This document shows, piece after piece, positions 22,770 to 32,480 of a DNA stretch of 64,000 nucleotides. Below the pieces are notes generated by a model. That model saw only the letters and a list, made by a program, of their open reading frames with translations. It was not told the origin of the DNA and did no database searches. The DNA lies in contig CM042090.1 in NCBI GenBank assembly GCA_023512835.1, forward strand, positions 12,927,343-12,991,342. Direction: 5' to 3'. The DNA comes from Taxillus chinensis (Eukaryota > Streptophyta > Magnoliopsida > Santalales > Loranthaceae). The translations under genes were made by a program, and so were the position numbers. The stretch's first letter is position 1, and every line of letters starts with the position of its first letter.

Positions 22770-23310
22770 TGCAAAACAATAGTATAAAAATAATTTTCTT
22801 CCAGACACCCAGCAGTAATCAGACAACAAGGATATGAGAAACTAAGAAGAGAGGAGAGACATAGGTTGGCTATGGAGGAGGAGGACAAAAGGGGCGACCA
22901 GACCAAGATCGTTGCTGGTGAGCCCTCTGGCTGGGAATGGTGAAGTGCCTCAACCGCCCCTCTTGTTCCCTCAAGTACCATCACACAAATACCCCTTGGA
23001 CCACCCATCCTCAACCTCACTATCCACATCATGCACGAACACGTCTGTCTCTCTAGCTTCTCTGTTCCCCGTCATCAACCCCACTATGCATATCGCCACC
23101 ATCCACCCCGGCACCCCCGCGTGGTACCCCCATTGGCCCGTCCACCATAATCAGCTCTGCCGCTTCCGAAACCATGGTGTCATAGGCCATATGGTGGGAT
23201 TCTAGCCCCGGGAAGCGCTGCGCCACTTGCCCAATCCACATTGCGTCCTCCTCTAGGAAGGTGGTGCGGCTGCTGTGATTGAGGGCCGATCACATGCTCG
23301 AGGTCGTGGA
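22770..23310 (-). pseudogene. Decayed copy of the glucuronoxylan 4-O-methyltransferase-like gene
   Basis: This minus-strand stretch aligns with 34560-35190, including part of the 3' flank (ATAAAAATAATTTTCTTCCAG is shared). Frames still read WIGQVAQRFPGLESHH and AYDT. An internal piece of about 120 bases corresponding to about 34935-35050 is missing, so AELM-type sequence is joined directly to IMVD. No continuous frame exists, and the N-terminal third is absent. Many differences from the better copy are CG to TG or CA changes, as expected of methylated, unselected DNA. Confidence 0.85.
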
Positions 23311-23339
23311 CATGAAATACAAATGATCGCGGTCCACCT

Positions 23340-23970
23340 CAAAAAAGGAGAAAATTTCCTAATATCGGTTTACCTCAGGAAAGAGAAAATACCCTGATCG
23401 GAAAAGCAAAATGTCCAATGTTTCAACTATAGAAAATTCAGACATTATCCCTCAAAATGTTTATATAAGAAATATGAACATGTCAATATTGCTACAATGT
23501 CAAGCAGTGAGAGTAAACATTCCACTCTTCCTGGCACACAAAAATTTAGTAGATAATCGAGATACTGGGTGTCTTAACTCGGGGCCAAGCAATCCCATGT
23601 GTGTGGGAGAAACCGATTGTTTGTTACACTCAAAGGAGTTATCGGGAACGTGAGCCTTGGAGACAACTTAAAATTCGAAGTGAAGGGAAGAGACAAAGTT
23701 TGGATCTTCCATTGGAAAAAAAGAGTTCATTAGAGATATATAATACATCCCAATGAGCAATATTTTGAATATTGGAAAATTACTCCTTAAGGGTTTTGTT
23801 GTATATGTTAGAATCGGACATAGGTAAAGGACTGATTACGTGTCACGATACTATTCACTTTGGGCTCACTACATCGGTCTGCACAGCTTTAAAATGCGTC
23901 ATAACATTTAAAATATTTTTTCTTTTTATATATGCCTTGATTTTCTTGTCCTTGAGCGATGTAGGATAAA
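23340..23970. other. Spacer, possibly LTR of the adjacent retroelement remnant
   Basis: No coding seen. On the minus strand the sequence just left of 23980 starts TGTTAGGATGTTTATCC and CTACATCG, typical of the start of plant LTRs, so part of this interval may be an LTR whose left end I cannot place. Confidence 0.35.
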
Positions 23971-24240
23971 CATCCTAACAATCTCTCCGTTTATCACACA
24001 TTGACCGTATATCATAAGTTGGAGACACACCGATGAAACTGAAAATTTCTTGTAATTCCCCCCTCAATCTACGCCTTGTAGAGAGATCAAACCGGTTCGA
24101 TATTAAAGTGACATCATAACTCGTATACCACCGCACCAACGGGACATGCCGCTCGATCACACCACGCCGAGAAGACTTTTAATATCACAGAACACTTAAC
24201 GGGAATAACCATAGAATAATCAGGCTTTGATACCAGTTTG
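23971..24240 (-). mobile_element. TRIM-like LTR remnant: primer-binding site and purine tract only ~170-250 bp apart
   Basis: On the minus strand TGGTATCAAAGCC at 24235-24223 matches the Met-tRNA primer-binding site at all but one base. About 170 bases on lies a purine tract GAGGGGGGAA (24064-24055). A second candidate tract, AAACGGAGAGA, sits directly before TGTTAGGATG at 23980. A primer-binding site and polypurine tract so close together, with no coding between, are the mark of terminal-repeat retrotransposons in miniature. I did not find a matching pair of LTRs. Confidence 0.4.
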
Positions 24241-24399
24241 TTATAAATTAAAGGAATAATAATAGAAAAATCAAGTAGAAACACATCTCAAAAAGAAATC
24301 AAAACGGAGAAAGAATACCAACATTAGGATCCTAACAAACAGAATGATATAGTTTTAATGGACTGCACTATGCAATAACCGAAAAGGATCCTAGTTTAT

Positions 24400-25310
24400 T
24401 TACATTTTCATTACCTAACGCTTCTCTCTACTAGTAGAATGGTGGAAGGCTTTCTACACATTACTTTATCGAATCATGTGTGAGGTTATGTTCTTGGGAA
24501 GCAGTCAAGACTTCTCTTTCAAAATAGTGTATCATGGAGTAGGAGAGCACCACTATAGTTGATGCACACTAACATTTGTGGACTTTTGGATCCCACATCA
24601 TATGGAGGTAATAAGTACTTGATCACATTTATCTACGAAAACATGGATATACTTCCTCAAAGAAAAGTCTATAGTTTTAATGGGGTTTAAAGTTTTCAAA
24701 ACACTTGTTGAAGTAGAAAGTAATCATAGAATTGTAGTTGTGAGATCTGATTGAGTAGTTTATATTCAGCACATGATTTTCAGGAGTTAATTAACTCACT
24801 ACAGCTTATACCCCATAGTAAAATGGCATAGTGGTGAGAAAGAACCGCACTTCTTGACATGGCTACATCTATGTTGAAGGAGAAAGGATTATTGAGGCAA
24901 TTCTGGGGAGAAGCGGTTGCACGTACATTGCATGTATAGTATATTTGTTGAATTGGTGCCCTACAAGCAATGTCCATCATGTCACTTGAATAAGCTTGGA
25001 GTGGATTTAAAAGTGTGGTACATTTGCAGATTTGTAGACGTGTTGCTTATGCCTAAATTCCTGAAGCAAAGAGAAAGAAACTTGATGATTGAAGTAAGAA
25101 GGGTGTTTTCATTGGATATAGTTAGAGTCAAAGGCTAACAAGCTCTATCATCCATTAACAAACAAAGTGGTAATGAGTGAGATATTAGTTTCCTGAAGAA
25201 TGTCCTGGAGCTTCAACAATAATGAAATGGACAAAGAATATGTATTTTTAGGTGAGGCGGAAGAGCAACCATATGTAGTTGCACCCGTTACCACAACAAC
25301 ACCTTAACAT
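24400..25310 (+). pseudogene. Copia-type polyprotein fragment (pre-integrase/integrase region)
   Basis: Broken plus-strand frames carry the Copia integrase signature. Near 24565-24640 a G-L-D-P-T-S-Y-G-G-N-K-Y-L-I-T-F-type stretch leads the catalytic core. At 24780-24860 come the T-P-Q-Q-N-G-like region (mutated) and its R-T-I/L-D-M-A helix. At 24870-24930 is LRQFWGEAVA, and at 25060-25140 a K-K-G-V-F-type region before the 'E-S-K-A-Y' link. Several stops and frameshifts separate these pieces, so the element is dead. Copia type is inferred from the motif spacing; the reverse transcriptase does not follow. Confidence 0.75.
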
Positions 25311-25349
25311 CCTTTCATACCTACGGCGACTCAAAATAGTACACCATCA

Positions 25350-25525
25350 AGTTATTCAACATCCATCCTAGACCAGTAAGAATGAGGATTGCCCAGGTTT
25401 GACATCCATCACTTCACTCTGTAGAAATCATTGGTTGTCCGTTGTTGGCTCACGAATTCGCAAAGGAGAAAATTGGCCCAAAGTCAAGTTCATTTCTCGT
25501 GTCCAGACTGATCTTCGTTCCATAT
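25350..25525 (+). pseudogene. 3' tail of a second CC-NBS-LRR resistance gene
   Basis: Aligns with the last ~200 coding bases of the intact NLR gene (compare 32234-32465). Shared stretches include GATTGCCCAGGTTTGACATC and, further on, TTGGCTCACGAATTCGCAAA followed by TTGGCCCAAAGTCAAGTTCAT. It lacks most of one 69 bp leucine-rich repeat and has a ~5-base indel in the KGK-type region that breaks frame. The rest of the gene is absent, and a Copia fragment lies directly upstream. Confidence 0.85.
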
Positions 25526-25529
25526 TTGA

Positions 25530-26840
25530 CCTGAAGAAGAAGTAGTAGTAGTAGTAGTAGAAGTAGAAAGAAAGCGATGGTATGTCAACTTTATTTGCCC
25601 CTATTTATTATTAATGCTTTCAGTTTTGTTTTCTCCACTTTCTTCTTCCTTCCCACCTCAGACAAAAAAATTTAAAAAATAATAAATAAATTATAGGCTT
25701 TTTCTTTCTTATCTCCATTTTCTGGGTTTACCATTTTAATGTTCCTTCAAATAGCAATGGTTCAAAACAAATGAATGGCAAAAGATTTAAGAGGTGCACT
25801 TCGGATCGGAGCATCCGGTGAAGACACAAATGTCCCTTAATTAATTTGGTTTTCACAAATTTTTTTGATGCTAGATTTGAGTGTATATCTTCATCTATTC
25901 ACTTGATGATGCCTAAAATTATAATTCATGCCAACTATTAGAGGGCTCAGGGATGTTATATTGAAAATTGCACGTACGTCGTCTTGCCCTGTTCTTCTTC
26001 TTGTTCCTCTTTATTTTTCTCTGAGGTTTTGGTCGTGTACAGTGAGCTGTTGCATTTCCCCCTTCTATTCCAGGAAATTCTGACCGCCCTAGTGAAGTGG
26101 TTTGGATTTTTCGATGTGGTGCAGTAACTGCAGTGTGAATTGGTGGTAGTCGGGCCTGCAGCGGCTTGGTTTGCTGCTACTCTTGTCTGGCAAAGAAGGG
26201 CAGTTTGGTTAGTCCTACGGCCAAGACTGGGGTCTGATGATTAGGTGAAGGTTGAGGCTGGTGGTGATTATTTCCGTGAGCAGATGGTCTGCACAAACAA
26301 GCTTGAAGGATTGCAGGATCGTGTAGGTGTGGTCTGGTTTCTATTTTTGGTGTTTGTGTGGACTTCCTTGTTGAAAGTGTTTATTGTGTGGAGGGAGCAG
26401 ATGTGCGGGGGTGCTGTGCGGTGGTGGTCTGACTTTGGGAATGTTGTTTTAAGGGAAGCAGGAAATGGGTCGTTGTCGGTGATTGGAAGTTCAAAAAAGA
26501 CATCGTTGATGACGGGGAGAGTGCATGATCATGCAACCATGTTCGAGAATTGTTAGGCTTTGTTCTTGAATGATAAAAAGATTTCAGTCTTCATTCTGGC
26601 ATTACTTTATTATATAAATTTACCAGAATTTTCAGAAGTGCTCTGTGCAAGACTTCAATTATAGTTTCATTTGATCTGTTTAGTGCTCTTGGAGAGATTA
26701 CTTGAATCCACGGTTTCTGGAGCATTTGAACAGTTGGTTTGTATTCAGATTCTTCCCTTTTTTTCCAAAAAAATAATCTCAGAAATGATAATTTGTTAGC
26801 ATATATTGTTGTTAATGTTTGCTAAAGTTGGGGTGTTTTT
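25530..26840. other. Intergenic; possible LINE-like or decayed exon sequence
   Basis: Begins with a (GTA)n-like run (AGTAGTAGTAGTAG near 25545). A 103-codon plus frame at 26245-26556 is unrecognised. The stretch 26686-26740 could be a further exon of the ARM-repeat pseudogene downstream, but this is weak. Confidence 0.3.
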
Positions 26841-26844
26841 GTAG

Positions 26845-27350
26845 CTTTCGGAGCTACTGCTAAAGGTTTCTCAGGATAAGCACTTTGTGTGCGAAGAAGC
26901 AGATCGAGCACTCAGCACCATGGTTAGATTCATGACTCCTCTTCCTCTGCTATAGAAGCTCGGCATGTGTTCGCCACACCAATCTCAGAATTAGAGCAAA
27001 GGGCAGTTTCCATAGCCCAATGTTTCTCCAAGATGGTAACATTTTTTTTAAAGCTCTCATTCTCCTTTTGGGTGATAATATTTATTTCATATTCATGATC
27101 GAGATTTAATATAGAGATGCATTCTATTTTTACAGTAAGTTGGCTGTGAAAATTAATGGGGTTGTTGAATCTTTTGCCAGTTTCAGGGATTGGAATGAAT
27201 GAAAGATTATGGGCTGGTTTCACGGATGCAAATGGCTGCAGATATGTTGAATGATAGGCTGCCCGAAGCAAGAGAGGCTTCTGGGAGCATCATTGTCTTG
27301 CTGTTTGGAGCAGTTTCTGAATACGAAGAGCATAAGCAAAAGTTTCTTAA
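26845..27350 (+). pseudogene. Broken ARM/TOG-repeat protein gene (two exons)
   Basis: After an acceptor (TTTTTGTAG, 26844) the frame reads LSELLLKVSQDKHFVCEEAD and RALSTMVRFMTPLPLL, then hits a stop at about 26953. Frame-shifted traces of the helix continue to a donor after AAGATG (27035). A second exon after TTTCAG (27186) reads MQMAADMLNDRLPEAREA and ends near EEHKQK. This resembles plant ARM-repeat/TOG-domain proteins thought to bind microtubules. The stop, lost frame and missing flanking exons make it a pseudogene. The intron between the exons is kept, so it arose by DNA duplication and not by retroposition. Confidence 0.65.
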
Positions 27351-27429
27351 TTTACCACACATTCATGTGCAGTGCAACATTAGCTTTAATAAGCGTCAAA
27401 TTGTTGGATGGTTCTGAGAATTTAGAAAT

Positions 27430-28091
27430 GATTAAAAAGATAGATAACTCACTAATATTTTGTTGGTCATTTAAACATATTTTATAATTTTAAGTACACA
27501 TCAATGTCAAGTAGTTCACGCCCCGAAAGGTATTTTTTGTCAGCAATCAATTTTTGGGAACCATGTACTTGTTCCTAGGCGCAGATGATCCATTACAGAA
27601 TTTCTGTTTCAGTAAGTCGGAAGCAATTTAAACAATCATGGAACCAGTGGCATGTACACTCTTTCTGGTTATGAAATAGCTTAGGTTCTCAAAGCAAGTG
27701 ATTTGCAGCCCCAACCATTCTCAAGATGGCCATCCAAGTAATAACACACAATGCGGCTAACTAACCAAAGAAAATATTATCAAATTAAACAAATTATGAC
27801 CCTAGTCTTAAAATCGATAGGAATAAAAAGCAGTCTTAACCCCCAAGAATTTGGCGTGGGAATAAAGACAGTGAGTGAAACAAGCCATTCCCAAAAATAT
27901 CTTTTCCTTCATAATTCGTCAATTCTCTGTGTGTAGGCCTTCTCTTTTTTCATTCAATCATTCATTCTTCCACGAACCATTACTTTCACATCTCTGTTTC
28001 TCGGGTTATCACCCTTTTATTTCAGAACCCCCAGCACTCGCACTCGCAATCGCACCGAATTAGTAACACAAAGCAGAAAAATCCCAACAAA
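27430..28091. other. Upstream region of the NLR gene
   Basis: AT-rich spacer of about 650 bases before the NLR start codon. The last 170 bases are CT-rich, resembling a plant 5' leader. No definite TATA box can be assigned. Confidence 0.35.
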
Positions 28092-31000
28092 ATGCCAGTT
28101 GCCGAGATATTTCTGTCGGCGTTCGTGCAGGTGTTGTTCGACAGGCTGGCTTCTCGCCAGCTGCTCGAATACGCGACGCGACGAGGAATCCGCCCCCGTC
28201 TCAACAAGTTGGAAGCAAATCTCGAAATGATCAACAAAGTGATTACCCATGCTGAGAATATGCTGTTTCGAGAAACGGAGGTTGATGAGTGGTTGGAGGA
28301 AGTCAGGGACTGGGCTTACGATGCCGATGACTTCTTGGATGAAGTCAACACCAGAGCTATGCAGCAGGAAGAGGAAGAGGCGGCCAGGCGCAACAACACC
28401 TGCGGCTCTGTTTCTGTCTCTAGCTGTACTATTGCGATTGTTACAAAGGTACGTGATGTTGTTTTTGGATTCATTTCTGGCATGCATTCAAAGGGCGTGG
28501 ACGAGCTCAACAGTCGTTTGGACACTATTTGTGAACGGATGGATGAGATGCGTAGGCTCATGAAGATGACTCTCCCCACTGACAATACATCCTCACCACC
28601 GCTGCCAATACTGCAAAGACCATTGGAAGCCACCGCGCATGCGTTCCATGCTCGGGTGTTCGGAAGGGAGCAAGAAAAGGAAACGATAATTGAACAGTTA
28701 AAAAGCAGCAGGGACACAACTGTGGAGGTGATTCCCATTGTTGGCATGCCAGGCATTGGCAAGACAACCTTAGCTCGTCATGTCTTCAACTCCGTCAAAA
28801 AGCAGGAGCAGGAGCCGCCGCTGCGTTTTGATATCAAAGGCTGGGTTTGCGTGTCAGACGATTTTGATGTCAACAGAATCACGAAGGATATTCTGGAGTC
28901 ATTCACTTGCGGAGCCTCCGATTTGAGCGGACGGGAACAACTTCAGTCTAAACTCAAGGAAGTGGTAGGAGGAAAAAGGTTCCTACTTGTATTGGACGAT
29001 GTGTGGACCAGCAACTACTTAGATTGGGACACTCTTCGATCCCCATTTGGAGTGGGAGCACCGGGGAGTAAAATATTAGTCACAACTCGAGACAACAAAG
29101 TGGCTTCCAAGATGCAAACTGATGACCCCATGAAAATTCATCACCCGAGACCCTTATGCGACGATGATTGTTGGCGGGTATTCTTGCAACATGTAATTGA
29201 TAGAAGAAATCCCCATTTCGAGTCAGAGGCAGGGCGTTTTCGTATGAAAATTTTGGACAGGTGCAAAGGCCTTCCGTTGACTGCCAAATTACTTGCTGGC
29301 ATTTTGCGCGGCGAAAGTCCAGGCCAGGGTTGGGAGGCTAAATTAAAAAGTAGCATCTGGGATCTATCGGAAAATGAATTATCAGGGAGAAAGGGAGATG
29401 GTATGCTTCCAGTTGTAATGTTGAGTTACTTTCATCTTCCACCACATTTGAAACGGTGTTTCTCCTATTGCTCTGTGCTCCCAAAGGACTATGAATTTGG
29501 GGAAGAGGAGGTCGTGTTGTTGTGGATGGCTCAAGGTTTAGTTTTGCCACAAAGTGATGAACAAGTAGAGGTTACGGGTGCTACATATTTTCGTGAATTA
29601 GTGTCTCGATCACTATTTCAACCGTCGCCCGATGATCTGTCTCGATTTCTCATGCACGACTTGATTAATGATTTGTCTGAAATCGTAGCTGGTAAGTCTT
29701 GTTTCAAGTTTGATGGAGATCTTAAAATGGAGAGCATCCCCCTACAGGCTCGTTATTTGTCATTTCGCAATATTAGACTCAAAATGGAATTCGAGGCCTT
29801 TGAAAGAACAAAATACTTGCGAGCATTCCAATCATTGGACCATAATTTTGTGGAACGTGATTTAACGAGTTATGTTACACTCGAATTGTTGATGAAATTA
29901 AAATATCTTCGGGTGCTTTGCTTAAGTGGGCATTCCGTTACAGAACTTCCAAAAGATATTGGTCATCTAATACATCTAAGGCTTGTTGATCTTTCTGAAA
30001 CTGACATTAGAATATTGCCAGAATCAACAAGCAGCCTTTATAATTTGCAGACATTGAAACTAAAAGAGTGTTGGAGACTTGAGACACTGCCCTCTCAAAC
30101 GAGGAAGCTCATAAATTTAAGGAATCTTGATTGTTCTGGTGAAAATGACTTGGTAGCCATGCCGGTGGAAATGGGCAAACTTACTAGCCTCCAAAAGCTT
30201 TCTAATTTCATTGTAGGCAAAGGGTTGGAGCAAGGCATTGGTCAATTGAAATATTTATCGCATCTCAAAGGGAGTATCTCAATTTCATCTCTTGAAAATG
30301 TTCGCGATTCTAAAGAGGCAAGGGAAGCGAGGTTAATGAGTAAAGAAGGCCTGCGGTCATTGGAATTAGAGTGGAATACTGATCATGATGATTTACAAGG
30401 CACAGACGTTTCTTTCCATGTCTTTGAGGAGTTGCAACCTTACAAACATTTGGAAGAATTAATTATCAATGGCTACGGTGGTTTTTCCTTCCCTGGATGG
30501 GTTGGGGATGAAAGGTTCTCAAAAATGAGGGCGATACAGTTAGCAGATTGTGGAAAGTGCACCTCATTGCCACCCCTCGGAAACCTGCCGGTTTTGGAAG
30601 AAATTCAAATTCGAAATATGGGTGGTATAGAGTGCGTGGGGGGAGAATTTTATGGGAAGGAGAGAGGAGCTTTTCCATCGCTGAAGATTTTGACATTTGA
30701 GTCTATGGAGAATTGGTCTACTTGGTTGTATCCCGCTGGTGGTGGCTGTCGTTTTGCTTGTTTGCAAGAATTGTATGTCATAAATTGCCCAAAATTATCC
30801 GTGTCCTTACCCGATTGCATTAATGTACAGAAATTACAAGTTAGAATATGTGATGAGTTGTTGGTTGCACTTCCAAGGCAGTCCATCTTAGACATGGATA
30901 TTGGAGAATGCAAAGTGGAGTTGATGGGGTGCTTAAAGGAAGATGGAGATGCAAGTCCATTGCTGCCTTCAGTAAGTAGCAGCTTGATGGTTGAGAAGGT

Positions 31001-32480
31001 GGATGTGGTAGAAGCTGTTGGATCTGCATTGATGAGAATGAATATTGTGGGGGCTCATCGCCAAATGATGATGTTCGGCTCCCTTGAAGCCTTGAAGATG
31101 GCAAGCATTCCAAAGCTCACGCATCTTCCGGGAGTAGTTCTACAGGGGCTGCCCAAACTTGTACAACTGAGGATTTGGGGGTGTGAAGAGCTGACATCAT
31201 TGTGGAAGAAACAAAAGTCTCACTTTCTCAACTCCCTCCGTGTTTTGGAGGTGGAAGAATGCTGCCAACTTGTTTGCTTAGTACCACAACGTGGTGAAGA
31301 AGACTTAGACGACACGGAGAGAGACAGGGACATATCAGAAGAAAAAGAAGAAGAAGAGAAGCGGGGAAAGGAACAATGTCTGGGGTTGCCTTGCGGGCTT
31401 GAGACATTGAGGCTAAATAAATGTGACAAGCTGGAGAAGCTGCCGAGTGACTTGCACAACCTCACCTCTCTTCGGAAGCTGGAAATCGAGGATTGCAGGA
31501 GGCTGTCTTGTCTCCCAGAGATGGGTTTCCCATCCACCCTGGAATCATTGAGCATTGGGGGATGCGACTTGCTCACGTGCCTATCATCATCATCATCATC
31601 CTCCATGGCCACCATGGCCATTGGGGCAAATGGGAATGGAATGCCTCTACCGCACACGCTTAAAGATCTGGATATATGGAATTGTAAGAATCTGGAGTCA
31701 TTAGTAGTAGGCAGCAATCCCCAAGGATTTACTTCTGCAGACTCCTCCCGGCGCTCCCTCGAATCAGTAGACATAAGGGATTGCCCAAAACTGAAATCCC
31801 TGCCGGAGGGATTAGTACACCGTCGTCTCAAGTCTCTGTCGATACAAGGCTGCCAAAATCTGGGGGATCTGTCCATCTCCTCCGTCCTCCACCACCTCAC
31901 CGCTCTTGAAGAGTTAGATATTAGTGGTTGGCCTGCAGGTCTCCTTTCCATTCAACAGGGACAGGGTGGCCCAAACCCAAACTCACTCCCCCCCAACTTA
32001 CGCGATCTTCGCATTGGGGGCCCTTCACTGACTCCCAATGACGAGCAGCTCTTCAGTCTTCAGTTGCCTCCCTCCTTAACTTCTTTATGGATATCTAATT
32101 TCAAAAGGTTGTCCCCGGAGGCCTTTCAAAACACCACCTCTCTCGAAAAACTAATTATCTCGCATTGCCCAGGTTCAACTATTTATCTCCCAGACCAGTT
32201 GCTGCTTCCATCGCTTCGCTATTTATACATCAGTGATTGCCCAGGTTTGACATCCATCCCAGACCAGTGGCTGCTTCCATCGCTTCGCTCTTTATCCATC
32301 ATAAATTGCCCAGCTGTGACATCCATCCCACACCAGTTGTTGCTTCCATCGCTTCGCTCTTTAGAAATCGATGGGTGTCTGCTGTTGGCTCACGAATTCG
32401 CAAAGGGGAAAGGACGATATTGGCCCAAAGTCAAGTTCATTCCTCTGGTCCAGATCGATGAGTGTTCCATATTTTATTAA
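28092..32480 (+). CDS. CC-NBS-LRR (CNL) disease-resistance protein, RPP13-like 1 / R13L1 type, 1462 residues
   Basis: Single uninterrupted exon coding for an intracellular immune receptor. An Rx-type coiled-coil domain covers ~1-160, with WAYDADDFLDEV (74-85) in the EDVID-motif position. The NB-ARC domain spans ~185-525: P-loop GMPGIGKTT (218-226), RNBS-A around 245-265, kinase-2 LLVLDDVW (298-305), RNBS-B SKILVTTRD (326-334), GLPL (393-396), RNBS-D CFSYCSVLPKDYEF (456-469) and MHDL (521-524). About 900 residues of leucine-rich repeats follow, with an acidic/charged insert near residues 1070-1100 and a poly-Ser tract coded by (CAT/TCA)n near 31587. All ATP-binding motifs are intact, so the protein should be functional. 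The start was chosen as the first ATG (context AACAAAATGC) opening the coiled coil. The pathogen recognised cannot be told. A paralogue tail lies at 25350-25525. Confidence 0.95.
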   Translation: MPVAEIFLSAFVQVLFDRLASRQLLEYATRRGIRPRLNKLEANLEMINKVITHAENMLFRETEVDEWLEEVRDWAYDADDFLDEVNTRAMQQEEEEAARRNNTCGSVSVSSCTIAIVTKVRDVVFGFISGMHSKGVDELNSRLDTICERMDEMRRLMKMTLPTDNTSSPPLPILQRPLEATAHAFHARVFGREQEKETIIEQLKSSRDTTVEVIPIVGMPGIGKTTLARHVFNSVKKQEQEPPLRFDIKGWVCVSDDFDVNRITKDILESFTCGASDLSGREQLQSKLKEVVGGKRFLLVLDDVWTSNYLDWDTLRSPFGVGAPGSKILVTTRDNKVASKMQTDDPMKIHHPRPLCDDDCWRVFLQHVIDRRNPHFESEAGRFRMKILDRCKGLPLTAKLLAGILRGESPGQGWEAKLKSSIWDLSENELSGRKGDGMLPVVMLSYFHLPPHLKRCFSYCSVLPKDYEFGEEEVVLLWMAQGLVLPQSDEQVEVTGATYFRELVSRSLFQPSPDDLSRFLMHDLINDLSEIVAGKSCFKFDGDLKMESIPLQARYLSFRNIRLKMEFEAFERTKYLRAFQSLDHNFVERDLTSYVTLELLMKLKYLRVLCLSGHSVTELPKDIGHLIHLRLVDLSETDIRILPESTSSLYNLQTLKLKECWRLETLPSQTRKLINLRNLDCSGENDLVAMPVEMGKLTSLQKLSNFIVGKGLEQGIGQLKYLSHLKGSISISSLENVRDSKEAREARLMSKEGLRSLELEWNTDHDDLQGTDVSFHVFEELQPYKHLEELIINGYGGFSFPGWVGDERFSKMRAIQLADCGKCTSLPPLGNLPVLEEIQIRNMGGIECVGGEFYGKERGAFPSLKILTFESMENWSTWLYPAGGGCRFACLQELYVINCPKLSVSLPDCINVQKLQVRICDELLVALPRQSILDMDIGECKVELMGCLKEDGDASPLLPSVSSSLMVEKVDVVEAVGSALMRMNIVGAHRQMMMFGSLEALKMASIPKLTHLPGVVLQGLPKLVQLRIWGCEELTSLWKKQKSHFLNSLRVLEVEECCQLVCLVPQRGEEDLDDTERDRDISEEKEEEEKRGKEQCLGLPCGLETLRLNKCDKLEKLPSDLHNLTSLRKLEIEDCRRLSCLPEMGFPSTLESLSIGGCDLLTCLSSSSSSSMATMAIGANGNGMPLPHTLKDLDIWNCKNLESLVVGSNPQGFTSADSSRRSLESVDIRDCPKLKSLPEGLVHRRLKSLSIQGCQNLGDLSISSVLHHLTALEELDISGWPAGLLSIQQGQGGPNPNSLPPNLRDLRIGGPSLTPNDEQLFSLQLPPSLTSLWISNFKRLSPEAFQNTTSLEKLIISHCPGSTIYLPDQLLLPSLRYLYISDCPGLTSIPDQWLLPSLRSLSIINCPAVTSIPHQLLLPSLRSLEIDGCLLLAHEFAKGKGRYWPKVKFIPLVQIDECSIFY
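32192..32398 (+). repeat. Three near-identical 69 bp (23-residue) leucine-rich-repeat units
   Basis: Within the NLR gene, the phrase CAGTTGCTGCTTCCATCGCT or close variants starts units near 32192, 32261 and 32330, exactly 69 bases apart, coding LLLPSLRxLxI-type repeats. DNA identity is much higher than between the other repeats, so this is recent internal expansion of the recognition surface. Confidence 0.85.

Noticed and set aside
31220..31951. 243-codon minus-strand frame
   Set aside because: Shadow of the NLR leucine-rich repeats; Ser/Arg-rich with no family likeness.
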